This document shows, piece after piece, positions 11,129 to 21,120 of a stretch of 64,000 bases of DNA. Position numbers and translations under genes: made by a program. Below the pieces are notes generated by a model. It was not told where the DNA came from and did no database searches. It saw nothing but the letters and a program-made list of their open reading frames with translations. Within the stretch, counting starts at the first letter, position 1, and every line of letters starts with the position of its first letter. Source of the stretch: Bryoerythrophyllum caledonicum (taxonomy: Eukaryota > Streptophyta > Bryopsida > Pottiales > Pottiaceae); contig OZ020525.1 of NCBI GenBank assembly GCA_963971425.1, positions 12,530,187 through 12,594,186 of the forward strand, given 5' to 3'.

Positions 11129-12766
11129 CTAAGACTGTCCAGCTTTTTTGGCCTTCGTGAACCTGTCCACCTCCTCCACAGCAGTAGTTTCCTCCTTCTC
11201 ATTTGAATCTTGCACAAGCTTCATGATCTCCGTGTCCGTCAGTTCGTGATGCGCCGACTCGTCCTCCTCTTCCGGGTTCAAGAGATATGCCAGCGACATG
11301 GGATTGCAAAGTGGAAGGTGTTCCAGAGTTGCTTCCAGATCCTGCTCCACCAACTACTCTTCCATCGAGCCAGCTTCCTCCTGACCAGCTGCACCAGTTC
11401 CAGCTTCCGCTCCTTCAGTAGATGTAACAGGTCCGTCCACGAGTCCAGTGTGGCGGAAACATTTCTGGATGGTAGTGGCCGAAATGTCACTCCATGCCGC
11501 CAGTGACCAACGCATCGCCGTGAGCTGGTCGACCTTGTAAAGGTTGAGCTCGTTGCGCTCATCTCGATCCACTGCGTTCTGTAGATGAAAACGGCGGTAG
11601 CATCTCTTGAATGCGGAGATGATTCCAGCATCCATCGGCTGGACCTTGGATGTCGTGTTGGGAGGAAGAGCCTGAACCTTGATGTTCGTGAGCGTCAGAT
11701 CAGCGAGGATATGCGAAGGAGCATTATCCATCAGAAGAAGGATCTTTCGGTTCTGCAACTGAGACAAATGTGTTAGCATTTAGAAAACAAATTCTCAATT
11801 GTCTCAATTTTAGAATGAAATTTACCTTCATCTTTTTATCAAAGTCTCCCAGCCACTCTTGGAAAAGAAGACCGGTCATCCAAGCCTTTTTGTTTGACTT
11901 GTAGACAAAACCGAGCTAGGCACCTGCCTTTCGCTCGAAGCAACGAGGCTACTTAGCATGGCCAAGGAAGAAAGGCGGAAGCTTGTCGGATCCATCTACG
12001 TTTGCGGTGAAAGCAATGGTGATGCGGGTCTAAAAGACGTGTTAGCATGAAACCACATCAAATGCAAAAATCAAAAGAAAAAAACAACAGAAAATTACCT
12101 TGTCCTTTTTGAAACCTTCAATTTCTTTCTGAGCGATGGTTTTGTCGGGAGTCATGTTGAAAAAAAGACCTGCACAAATAATGAGCATAAAAAAAGTGCA
12201 CTAAACCCAACTCCAAAAATAAAAAACTTACCGGTTTCATCCATGTTGTAAACATCATGATCAGCGTACTGAGAAACAATAGCTCTGAGCTCCGGCATTG
12301 CCGCTTCCATAGCACCGATGTCCGCAGAACCACTTTCGCTATAGATGCGAACATCGTGGAGCTTGTGGCGCTGCTGAAACTTGTGGAGCCAACCTTGCGA
12401 GAACACGATGGCATCCTCGGGGACATCGAACAACTCGACGTAGTGTTGAGCCTTGGTCCTAATGAGATCGCCGGTGAGTACCACGCCACGATGCTGACAC
12501 CCCAGAATCCAAAGGGTTGTCGCCTCCTCGACGTCGGGATGGTTAACGGTCCGAGGGCGCTTGGCGCCAAGTGTAGCCGGATCCATCGCCTCCAAGTCCT
12601 TCCTTTTGCTCATGATTTTGCTGATCTCCCCCTGGGTGAGCGGTTTCGAAAGGCGGAATTTGTCTTTTGGCCACTTTCCTAGATCAATCTGGGTGAGGTT
12701 AGGATTGGCGTCACGGTGCTTGCAGATTGCAAGTTTCTGCTCATAGGTGAGACGTATCTGGGACAT
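11129..12766 (-). pseudogene. pogo-like transposase, broken by three TAG stops
   Basis: Exons 12766-12232, 12169-12099, 12029-11826 and 11758-11129 join in phase (about 479 codons). The N part is a CENP-B/pogo helix-turn-helix (MSQIRLTYEQKLAICKH; then a second HTH with GWLHKFQQRH). The DDE/D catalytic core shows VYNMDETG, LLLMDNAPSH and VQPMDAGII, so all three catalytic acids are present. The tail is acidic. Three in-frame TAG codons interrupt it: two in exon 3 (after FFLGHAK and after ERKAGA) and one in exon 4 (after GSMEE). At each site a single C-to-T change in a CAG codon would explain the stop. The family cuts and pastes DNA at TA sites. As read it cannot make a full protein. Confidence 0.88.
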
Positions 12767-12953
12767 TTGTGTTTCAGGCAAAAAATGAAAAAACAGGGTG
12801 TTAGCAGTGTGAAAACACTTCAGGGCTTGTAGTGTACCCAAAATCTTGGTTTTTTGCTGGAAAAAAACTTGACAGCAGTTGGCCTACCTTGGAACACGTA
12901 TCCAACAAATTTGGAAAGGTTGGGACCGTGTTGGGCTTTGAGGCACAAAAGAT

Positions 12954-13022
12954 GTTGGTGTTCTGGAAGGAGGCTGGTTGGTGTTTTGGAAGGAGGCTCG
13001 TTGGTGTTCTGGAAGGAGGCTG
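12954..13022 (+). repeat. 23 bp x3 minisatellite inside the pogo element
   Basis: Three near-identical 23-base units, each starting GTTGGTGTT and containing TGGAAGGAGGCT, are tandem (12954, 12977, 13000). They differ by one or two bases. They lie in the subterminal non-coding region, where transposase-binding sites often occur, but I cannot show binding. Confidence 0.8.
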
Positions 13023-13216
13023 GGTGGGTTCTTTCCTTGGTTTTGGGAAGTTTTTGGTTTGAGGGATGGAGGGGAGGGTGGGGTTGGGTTGGGTTGGTTG
13101 AATGTCTAGTGGTTATTTATTATTAAATTAATTGGTTTATTCCGATATGGAATACCCTCTGCTATGGAATGGGTTTGGGCCTCCACCGAGGGCATTCCGT
13201 ATCAGAGGGAAGACTG

Positions 13217-13499
13217 TACTATTAAATTGATCAAATTCAAATATTGTAATGAAAGATTTTCCCCAGAAGCAATCGATAATAAGATTAATAAATATCAACC
13301 ACTTATCAATGACATTACAACCCTTGGATGGAAAATTGACCCCATTAATGTCATTGCTATTGTCATCCCCACTATTAAAAGTCTCAAAAAAGCATTTAAT
13401 ATTCCCATCAACTCAATTAAGAAGGCATTCACAAAAATCAACACCTTTGCTATCCAACATGTAATGTCATACTTTTACACAAATGAAATCACAAAATAA
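13217..13499 (+). mobile_element. LINE ORF2 C-terminal fragment, 3' part
   Basis: The frame continues after the pogo insertion with an Asn/Ile/Lys-rich C terminus (FKYCNERFSPEAIDNKINKY, TLGWKIDPINVIAIV) and ends at TAA 13497-13499. With one TA copy discounted, it is in phase with the frame ending at 10777. This block is too far from any other start to be a separate gene. Confidence 0.75.
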
Positions 13500-14350
13500 C
13501 CAAGCTCTTCCAGAATTACATGACACCCTTTAAAACCCTTAAAAACACCTGTCTAATCTTTACAGATCACCTAGATCTGGAACTGAGCCATGTAGCTTTG
13601 GTTGGTCCTTGGTTTTCAATTATTGATTACTAGTCACCCTTTGATGCCCAATTCATGTTTATCTAAAACCAAGATATGTGCTGATTTTTTTTCTTTGAGC
13701 TAACTTTGTTGGCGATACTATGCCTAATTTTAATATCCAATCTTACAAAATTGAACTCAAACCATGACCTAAACTTTAGGAAAATTTTGCACAACATCCA
13801 ACGGTTGAAGGAAAGTTATTTGAAGTTATAGTGTTTGAAGTTGTTGTGTATTGGTAATGAAAATTGTGCACTTTGGAGGGTATACTACTTTAACCATCAA
13901 TAGATTCTTGGAAGAATTTTTTTACATTGAATAAAAGAGGTTCACATATGCTCTAGTTTGATAGCTTTGCATTGACATATCATATGTGAAGAAAACATTT
14001 ATACATGATTATTGATTAAAAAAAATTACTTTTGTCTAGGTGAAAATGTTTCAAACTTATACGAATTAAAACAAAAGATTTGTAAGCCATGAGAGAGATC
14101 AACAATCACAAAACAGTGGAGAATCTTTTAAAGACAAATTTCAACCAAAATTCAAGGCTGAATCTTTTTTGCATGTGTATGAAATACAACATAGTATGCG
14201 GCATAGGATTCATTGTATTTTAGTGTATTTGATGTTTTTGTGTTTTATTCCTCGCTTTTCCATGAATTCCATAACTCCAAATCATGATCTAATTTTTGCA
14301 AAATGTTCATGTAATGTGTGCGCAAATCTAATGAACAAACACTATATTCA
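13500..14350. other. Non-coding stretch
   Basis: This may include the LINE 3' region, although no poly-A tail is visible. I see no gene, RNA or clear repeat. Confidence 0.4.
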
Positions 14351-14379
14351 CGGTGGTCTACTTCGGAGACCGGACTTCT

Positions 14380-15030
14380 TCATCTTCGTCATCTTCTTCG
14401 TCGTCTTCGTTGTCGTCTTCGTCTTCGTCGTCTTCGTCTTCGTCTTCGTCGTCTTCTTCTTCGTCTTCGTCGTCTTCGTCGTCGTCGTCTTCGTCGTCTT
14501 CTTCTTCTTCTTCTTCTTCTTCTTCTTCTTCTTCTTCTTCTTCTTCTTCTTCTTCTTCTTCTTCTTCTTCTTCTTCTTCTTCTTCTTCTTCTTCTTCTTC
14601 TTCTTCTTCTTCTTCTTCTTCTTCTTCTTCTTCTTCTTCTTCTTCTTCTTCTTCTTCTTCTTCTTCTTCTTCTTCTTCTTCTTCTTCTTCTTCTTCTTCT
14701 TCTTCTTCTTCTTCTTCTTCTTCTTCTTCTTCTTCTTCTTCTTCTTCTTCTTCTTCTTCTTCTTCTTCTTCTTCTTCTTCTTCTTCTTCTTCTTCTTCTT
14801 CTTCTTCTTCTTCTTCTTCTTCTTCTTCTTCTTCTTCTTCTTCTTCTTCTTCTTCTTCTTCTTCTTCTTCTTCTTCTTCTTCTTCTTCTTCTTCTTCTTC
14901 TTCTTCTTCTTCTTCTTCTTCTTCTTCTTCTTCTTCTTCTTCTTCTTCTTCTTCTTCTTCTTCTTCTTCTTCTTCTTCGTCCTCCTCTTCTTCTTCTTCT
15001 TCGTCCTCCTCTTCTTCTTCTTCTTCTTAG
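14380..15030 (+). repeat. Very long TTC/GAA trinucleotide microsatellite
   Basis: From 14497 to 14978 the sequence is pure TTC/TCT repeat (482 bp, about 160 triplets). An impure leader with TCG interruptions precedes it (14380-14496), and two GTCCTCCTC interruptions follow. Homopurine/homopyrimidine tracts like this can form triplex DNA and block replication or transcription. Long ORFs here are repeat artefacts. Confidence 0.97.
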
Positions 15031-15036
15031 GAGATC

Positions 15037-15180
15037 CTTAAGTTGGTGTATGACTTCACTGTGATAATTATGAAGGGGTCCTTGGCCCATTCCAAACTTA
15101 GCAAGTGGCCCACGTTTATTTGGGTTTCGGTGATTCCATATACTTTTACCAAGAAATCTATCGACATTGTAAAATGGTGA
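15037..15180 (+). repeat. Fragment of the ~0.7 kb tandem-repeat family (R2)
   Basis: GTATGACTTCACTGTGATAATTATGAAGG...CCCATTCCAAACTTAGCAAGTGGCCC...TTTATTTGGG closely follows the units at 22200, 22960 and 23750. It shows that the array family extended to the left of the 6.37 kb insertion. Confidence 0.65.
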
Positions 15181-15532
15181 AGGTATTACCCTACACGTTG
15201 GTCGGGTTTGTACATAATTAATTCAAAATGGTGAATGTCCAAAAAAATTGGAAATTATAAGGGATTTGTCTAAGGTGATATCCATGTAATGCCAAGGTCA
15301 TACCAATGTAAAATTGTCGTAGTACGCGTTGGCAAGTATTCACATCTTAACACAAAGATACCCTTAAGGTAATCGTTTCCATAGAGAGTCACCGAGAACT
15401 ACAACGACTAACAACAAATCATGATCTGTACAATGTCAACTATACAATATATACATAAAAAGAAATGAGAGAAAGGTTTAGATCACAAGGGGTGAGCGTT
15501 AATTACACCAACCGCCCCACCCAAGTACTTTA

Positions 15533-15685
15533 CATGGCCCGGATTCCACAGGGCCCGGATTCCACATGGCCCGGATCCCACATGGCCCGAATCGTACATG
15601 GCCCGGATTTCACATGGCCCGGATCCTACATGGCCCGGATCGTACATGGCCCGGATCCTACATGGCCCGGATTCCACATGGACTT
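15533..15685 (+). repeat. 15 bp minisatellite
   Basis: About ten units of the form ACATGGCCCGGATYC are in tandem with variable YC dinucleotides. Several are identical. It is inside the 6.37 kb element, near its left end. Confidence 0.92.
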
Positions 15686-15689
15686 TACA

Positions 15690-17140
15690 ACTATATACAT
15701 TATAGACATCCGGGATACTTGCGTATTCGGAGAGTGTTTTATCACCGTGAACGACGGTTCACGGACTCAAACAAGTTTTAGTATACGTCACTTCTTCCTC
15801 ACAGTCTCTCCAATCACTCCTACTCACTAACTTGGGATGGTTGTGGTGTCACTGGGTTCCCCCCGTAAGAGGGGATAAGGCTTAGGCCTTAAGGACTAAC
15901 ACTACTCTGGTGGTAAGTATGCAGTTTACCTACCCTTCGAGCTGTGAGACCTTCCTTTACCTCAGAATCAGCTAAAGGAGTATTAACTGGAGGCTAGCAT
16001 AGCTATTAACTCAAAGGATACCTAATTCCACTCCTTTTCTTCAGGGAACAAAGTCTTCCTCCTATTACTCCGATGGATCACTACGCAAAGGGGTTAGTTG
16101 GATAGTCTTTCTTCTCTCAAGATAATCCGAGCTGTTAGAGTCGTTCTGGACTTACCGCCCTTAGGTCAAACTAGTCTACTCCGTCCTCAACACGAAGGGT
16201 TGATGGTATGTAATGCTCCTATGGATCAACCTATCTGACCAAAGGTTGATGCATCCGGAATCCAGAGTACATCTTCACAATCGATGACATCCTCCCGCCG
16301 ACCGGTCACACAAGACATATCAAGACTCCTTCCGCACCCATCACTCTCCCCTCGTCTTCCCTTAACCACTTATAATCTCACCTGTTATTCCCATCCACCC
16401 GGACTAACTCTACTTGAGGGAACAAGGAAACAATCACAAGAGGTCAGAGTTAGAGTCACGTCCAACTAACCAACTAACCATCTCATCTGTTATTCCCATC
16501 TACCCCGACTAACTCTACTTGATAGAACAAGGAAACAATGACTTGACGGTTAGTATGGACTTGAGGAGTGGACTACTTGAGATGGTACTCACAGTCATGT
16601 ACAATCCGAGCTCTCCAACCGTCGAAGGTTTTCTGAGAGCGTAGGTTTAGAATTGAACTGAAAGCAAGTACACACATCAAGCAGTGAAGAGAGAGGCCAC
16701 GGGACTCCTCTCTTATACTGCGAATGACTCACATAAGAGTCCAAACTCAAACGATACCTTCTAACTAAAAATGGTGACATAACTACTCTTGATGGCGGTG
16801 CTACCACTACATACGACGTGCACCGTCAGAGGTCACTTATTACACTAAACCCAAGGCAAAACCAAGTCAAAACCAAAGTCAACCGGGGGCCAAATCCCGG
16901 ACTGAACAGTGACCTACAAACCAAGATCCTGGCCTACTTCTGGGCCAGCTCCTCGAGTCTCTTCCGCTCCTCCCTCCTCTTGCGCTTCTTGGAACTCCGG
17001 CTTGAAGTCGAGGTGGGCGCGGCGGCTGCAAGTGCCACCAATGGCGCAAACACATCGGTGGAAGGCGTGGGTTGACCAATCGTTGCCCTCAACAAGGTTT
17101 CCCTCGAAGGCAACGAAGAATCCGGGTCATCCGGGGTGAT
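15690..17140. other. Non-coding left part of the 6.37 kb element
   Basis: No ORF is convincing. A direct duplication of about 65 bp occurs at 16379-16443 and 16483-16546 (TGTTATTCCCATC...CGACTAACTCTACTTGA...GAACAAGGAAACAAT). Relative to the minus-strand ORF this is 3' sequence. Confidence 0.5.
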
Positions 17141-19024
17141 TTACACGGTAGTCATGCCCGGATGTGGCCCGGATCGTGTCGGAGGGGCCGATGCCTGACT
17201 CGGGGTGCCCATGATGATATCCTGGCCGAATATCTGTCCTCGAGTGTACAAGTAAGAGGAACTCTCACTTGCGGTCTTCCCAATGTGAAGCCCGCTCTGC
17301 AAAGGGGCCACAATCGGCGTAGTGCGCGGGGAATCACCAAGTGGCAGCTGGCAAGGATGCACGGGAAGTGGTGGCTCCATTACAACCCCCGGGCGTTCCT
17401 TCCAACCGCTCTGCATCGGTGCGGTGACCTCCGAACGGAACGGTCCTGCTGGGACCCTTGAGCTCACGAGTGGAGGGGGCAGATCCGGGCTATCAAGGTC
17501 CACCACTTCCTTCTCCTTCCGGGGGCCGTGATCATCGAGGCGACGCTCCTCCGGGTTGGTCTCCGAACCCGAGTCCCCATCCTTGTCGGAACTGTCGGAG
17601 TCTTCCACAAACTTGGGTAGAATATGGGTGAGATTGCTCACCAATAACCGCATGCTGGCATAAGCCGCCTCAACCTTCACGGTTTGCTCCATCACGAAGG
17701 CAATCACCCGCTTGCTGGAAATGTAGTCATCCCTCTCCAATCGAGCATCGAACATCTTGGCTTTCAGTACCACATCTGCGGGAAAACGTAATGCTTCGTC
17801 TACTTGCTGTAACGCTGTTGCCAAGGCATTGGCTTGGAGAAGAGCCGCCTTGCAACTTTTCTCTGCCTCCAACGCTCTACTTTTTACCTTTGTCACCTCG
17901 AGTGTGAGTCGGTTGACCTTCTGCTCCATGAGGCAAAGATCTCCGGCTCCTCCGACCTTCTCCTTGATCGCAGCGATCAAGCCTTCGCGCGGAGGGTTAC
18001 CCACCAAGCTGCTCGCTTGTCCCAAGGTCCTATCCGAGTCTTCCAAATATACCCGAATAGCCTCGAGTAGCTCGGAGGCTGGATAAGACTTGCCTCCAAG
18101 TTGGGCCGGTCCGGTGGCTGCGACGTGGATGGCTCCGCGGGTGCGGGTGGAGGGGGCTCCTCCCTGTCTCTCTTTCTGATGCTTGGGAGGTGGTACAATC
18201 TCCTCTCCTGACTGTAATGAGCTGCTCCCTCCTTCAGACCACGGTTCGAGTTCTGATTCTGTCCCTTCGAACTTCTTCATCATCAGTTGCGTTCCATACG
18301 CCATGTCCTCCTCCGGAGTGGTCTCCTTGAAATGGTGATACATGTGGATAATAAAAAACGGGTAGAGGGAGGCGCGTTTGACATTGTAAATACTCCGAGT
18401 TAATCGAATTACCACATCCTTCACGATGATGGCCCAATTCACCACCCTCTTGCCAAGGTAGGAACCATACACGGTGTTAGCGAGAGTAATCGTTACTCGG
18501 GTGGATTTCTCGGGGTGTAAAATTGGTACAAGGAATGCGAAGACCCGTCGGGCGCGGGGGTCCGTGCAATCTTGTACCGCATAACCGTTCTTGGCATCCT
18601 TGTTACCAAACCTCCCCTTGGCATATTCCTCCTTCTTCGTATTTGTCCACCCTGCCCCTTGTCGTGGAAAGTTGTACACCTCTTGCCACCTCCCCATGGT
18701 CCATCTATCGGGGCAAGCCCGGATGCTATCTCCATTGGGTTCTGGCAAGGGATCTTGCCGCATCTCCTGCATAGTGGATTTCACCCAAAAGCTCCAACTG
18801 AAATCCATTAGGGAGAGACAGTCCATGCGAAGGAGATCCTCTTTGAGCTCGGTGAGCTCCAGAGAATCCTTGGGAATGACCGGGCAAATCTCCTTCTTAC
18901 CCGAGGGTACCAGATTAGAGGCCATTCGATGTTTGAGGGTTTTGAGGCGTGAAAAACGTGTTGGGGCTAGCTCTTCACGTCCTACTGCTGGTGCTCCCTT
19001 CACCCCGTAGGTGCCTTTGAACAA
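17141..19024 (-). CDS. Uncharacterised 627-residue transposon protein with coiled coil
   Basis: One uninterrupted frame gives 627 residues. I do not recognise the family. Residues ~100-240 look globular with conserved-looking aromatic patches (RWTMGRWQEVYNFPRQGAGW; LYPFFIIHMYHHF). Residues ~255-310 are a charged, low-complexity linker. Residues ~364-412 form a heptad-rich helix, probably a coiled coil (MEQKVNRLTLEVTKVKSRAL). Residues ~470-520 are acidic, and the tail is Pro/Ser-rich. The overall plan (globular N domain, coiled coil, disordered tail) resembles structural or Gag-like ORF1 proteins of transposons, but there is no zinc knuckle. It is the only long transposon ORF in the window without a stop or frameshift, which argues for recent insertion. 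The start could be an internal Met such as residue 34. Confidence 0.6.
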   Translation of the reverse strand: MFKGTYGVKGAPAVGREELAPTRFSRLKTLKHRMASNLVPSGKKEICPVIPKDSLELTELKEDLLRMDCLSLMDFSWSFWVKSTMQEMRQDPLPEPNGDSIRACPDRWTMGRWQEVYNFPRQGAGWTNTKKEEYAKGRFGNKDAKNGYAVQDCTDPRARRVFAFLVPILHPEKSTRVTITLANTVYGSYLGKRVVNWAIIVKDVVIRLTRSIYNVKRASLYPFFIIHMYHHFKETTPEEDMAYGTQLMMKKFEGTESELEPWSEGGSSSLQSGEEIVPPPKHQKERQGGAPSTRTRGAIHVAATGPAQLGGKSYPASELLEAIRVYLEDSDRTLGQASSLVGNPPREGLIAAIKEKVGGAGDLCLMEQKVNRLTLEVTKVKSRALEAEKSCKAALLQANALATALQQVDEALRFPADVVLKAKMFDARLERDDYISSKRVIAFVMEQTVKVEAAYASMRLLVSNLTHILPKFVEDSDSSDKDGDSGSETNPEERRLDDHGPRKEKEVVDLDSPDLPPPLVSSRVPAGPFRSEVTAPMQSGWKERPGVVMEPPLPVHPCQLPLGDSPRTTPIVAPLQSGLHIGKTASESSSYLYTRGQIFGQDIIMGTPSQASAPPTRSGPHPGMTTV

Positions 19025-19210
19025 GGCTGGCCCGGAGCCTTACTTGCCAATAGGGCCTCTCTCGCACACAAGGCTGGCTCGGAGCCTTCACTCAACAACA
19101 CTCGTATACAAGGCTGGCCCGGAGCCTTCACTCAACAGCACTCGCACACAAGGCTGGCCCGGAGCCTTCTCTCAACAACACTCGCACACAAGGCTGGCCC
19201 GGAGCCTGGC
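19022..19210 (+). repeat. ~40 bp minisatellite, about 4.5 units
   Basis: Units begin AAGGCTGGCCCGGAGCCTT and end CTCGCACAC, with spacing close to 40 bases. A single decayed unit recurs near 21134-21190 in the same element. It lies immediately upstream of the start codon of the 627-residue ORF, so it may sit in its 5' leader or promoter. Confidence 0.9.
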
Positions 19211-19221
19211 TTACCGATTGG

Positions 19222-19402
19222 TGTGATGATCGTCCTCGTGCTCTCTCTGCTCCTTGCTGTGATGATCGTCCTCGTGCTCTTCGTGTTCGTGGCCGACTAC
19301 TCCCTAGCCGACTGGTGTGATGATCGTCCTCGTGCTCTCCCTACTCCTTGCTGTGATGATCGTCTTCGTGCTCTTCGTGTTCGTGGCCGACTACTCCCTG
19401 GC
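19222..19402 (+). repeat. ~100 bp direct duplication with internal 40 bp repeats
   Basis: TGTGATGATCGTCCTCGTGC occurs repeatedly, each time followed by CTCT(C/T)... or CTCTTCGTGTTCGTGGCCG. The block of about 100 bases is present twice, and a related decayed block lies at 21190-21245. Confidence 0.85.
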
Positions 19403-21120
19403 CCGGTGTCGTGTAGAGAGGGGAGCGCCTTGAGAATTCGTAGGGAATCTGGCTACGACTGGAGATTGTTTGCTCGGGATTCCAATCGTATCTTCAAATC
19501 TTCAGGTCTTCAATCTTCAGTCTTCAAACTCCTCCCCGTTGGCCTATCCTGTGGTGGCTCTAAAGGGTTAAGGGTAAAGGTGGGTGATAAGAAACCACGG
19601 CCTCGGACGGGTAAAACGGGACGGCCAGACCACAAGCTGAAACCGTCCGAAAGATTGGCTCCTAAAATTCAAACCCACGGTGATCAGCAAACGTGCTTCA
19701 CCGGTGGGAACGACATAAACACGACCGTGTGGGCAATTAACTCCACTTCGCCGCAACAAAGTTTACAAGAACAAAATTGAAATACAACTAGCCTCCAAAG
19801 CTGGCTTGGAATCACAAAAAAAGAAATCGGACCACAAGCCACAATACACTTGTCTCCATCTTCTCTTCTCTTCAAGCCTCAAGTCTTCAATTCTTCCATC
19901 CTTCAACTCCAAAGTCTTCAAGTGTTCAAAAACACTAAGAAACTCTAAAGAAGTGTTAAAAAACACAATGAAAAAGTTTCACCAAGGCTGTAACCTTCAA
20001 ACAAGTGACACAGATGACTCAAAACTTCAAATACTAAGTGTAATAGCTCTCTAGAAAGCTAATTCAGACAACTAACAGTCCTCTAAATTTCAAGTCAATC
20101 TAAACTACTGTCCGAAAGTTATACGAGTTCAAAGTTCTGCCCCTCTAGATATTCAATCGCTCATAACTTCTTCTTTAAAACTCCAAATCTCAATTGTAAT
20201 AATTTTCTAAAAAGCTAAGATAGAGATGCACAGTCCTTCAAAATCTCAAATCAAATTGAAAACTACAGAAAAAGTTGTGGCTCCTCGAAACCTCTGCCCC
20301 TCAATGGATGGCCTCGGGTTTTCATAGAATTAAAACCTCAATAACTTTTTCTTTACAACTCTAAATTCAAAATTTAAAACGATTATGGAAAGCTCTTGAA
20401 AGAAGGAACAAGATCACAAATTTTCAATTCCATATCATTCAAGCTCAACGAGTTACACACAGTCAAAGTTCTGCTCCAAAAAAACTTGCTCTCTCGCCCG
20501 TGCACACACACACATACTCACTAAGGAATCTCTTTTCCAACTTTCCCCACCTCAAGTGGACGTGGGCACTCCAGCCCATGTCACCCTATCCAAAGTACCC
20601 CACAAGGTACTTCATTACTTTCTTATCCTTTCCACTTTCAACCACAAAAATCCCCTAGTCTTTTATTTATTGGAAGACTAAAAACTTAGACCTTCCAACC
20701 AACAAGATAAGTAAAATAAAAAAATAACTAAATAAAAATAAAAATAAAACTTATCGTAAGATAGTTGATGGTACGGACGTATAAAGGTGTTGATTCGCAC
20801 AACCTGATCGCCAAGTCGTGGACTTGGTTGGCTGGAAAAGTCGTGGTCAATGGCTGCCGCCGGTCCGGGTTCGAACCCGATCGTGCCCGTCGAGTGGTTC
20901 GGCGGCCCACGGCTTGGCTCGCTAGAGAGGCAGGAAAAATACCAGTCAACCCGCTACCTACTCCCCTGAGCAGTGACAAGAGCGGTGCAGCACCTAAATG
21001 CTAACACTTGCCCAAATCCTCAAACCGTGGTTCTTACCACGACCAACCCCTTTTATCCCAACTCCTTACTTATTAAAATCCACACATACAAAGACTAATA
21101 CTTGTATGTACATGATGGAA
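19403..21120. other. Non-coding right part of the 6.37 kb element
   Basis: I find no long ORF. The region is CT/AC-rich, as expected for a leader or LTR-like region upstream of the minus-strand ORF. A GGTTCGAACC palindrome near 20870 resembles a tRNA B-box but not a whole tRNA. Confidence 0.4.

Larger units (their letters stand above)
10778..13216 (-). mobile_element. pogo/Tigger-type Tc1-mariner transposon, complete ends
   Basis: The element is 2439 bp. Its inverted ends match perfectly over 23 bp, beginning CAGTCTTCCCTCTGATACGG, and it is flanked by TA at 10776-10777 and 13217-13218. CAGT-starting ends and a TA duplication are the pogo hallmark. It contains a four-exon transposase gene on the minus strand and a 23 bp x3 minisatellite near the right end. 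It inserted into a LINE, whose frame is open on both sides. Intact ends suggest it could be moved by a related active transposase. Confidence 0.92.

Noticed and set aside
14169..15090. Very long ORFs in several frames (poly-Phe, poly-Leu, poly-Ser, poly-Arg)
   Set aside because: They are translations of the TTC/GAA microsatellite; any frame of a stop-free triplet repeat is open.
15533..15685. CRISPR-like regular repeats (also 19022-19210 and 50765-51735)
   Set aside because: The repeats are contiguous with no unique spacers of constant length, no cas genes are near, and the context is eukaryotic.
20866..20890. Possible tRNA gene around a GGTTCGAACC palindrome
   Set aside because: The T-arm stem does not pair beyond two or three bases, and no acceptor stem or A-box fits at the right distance.
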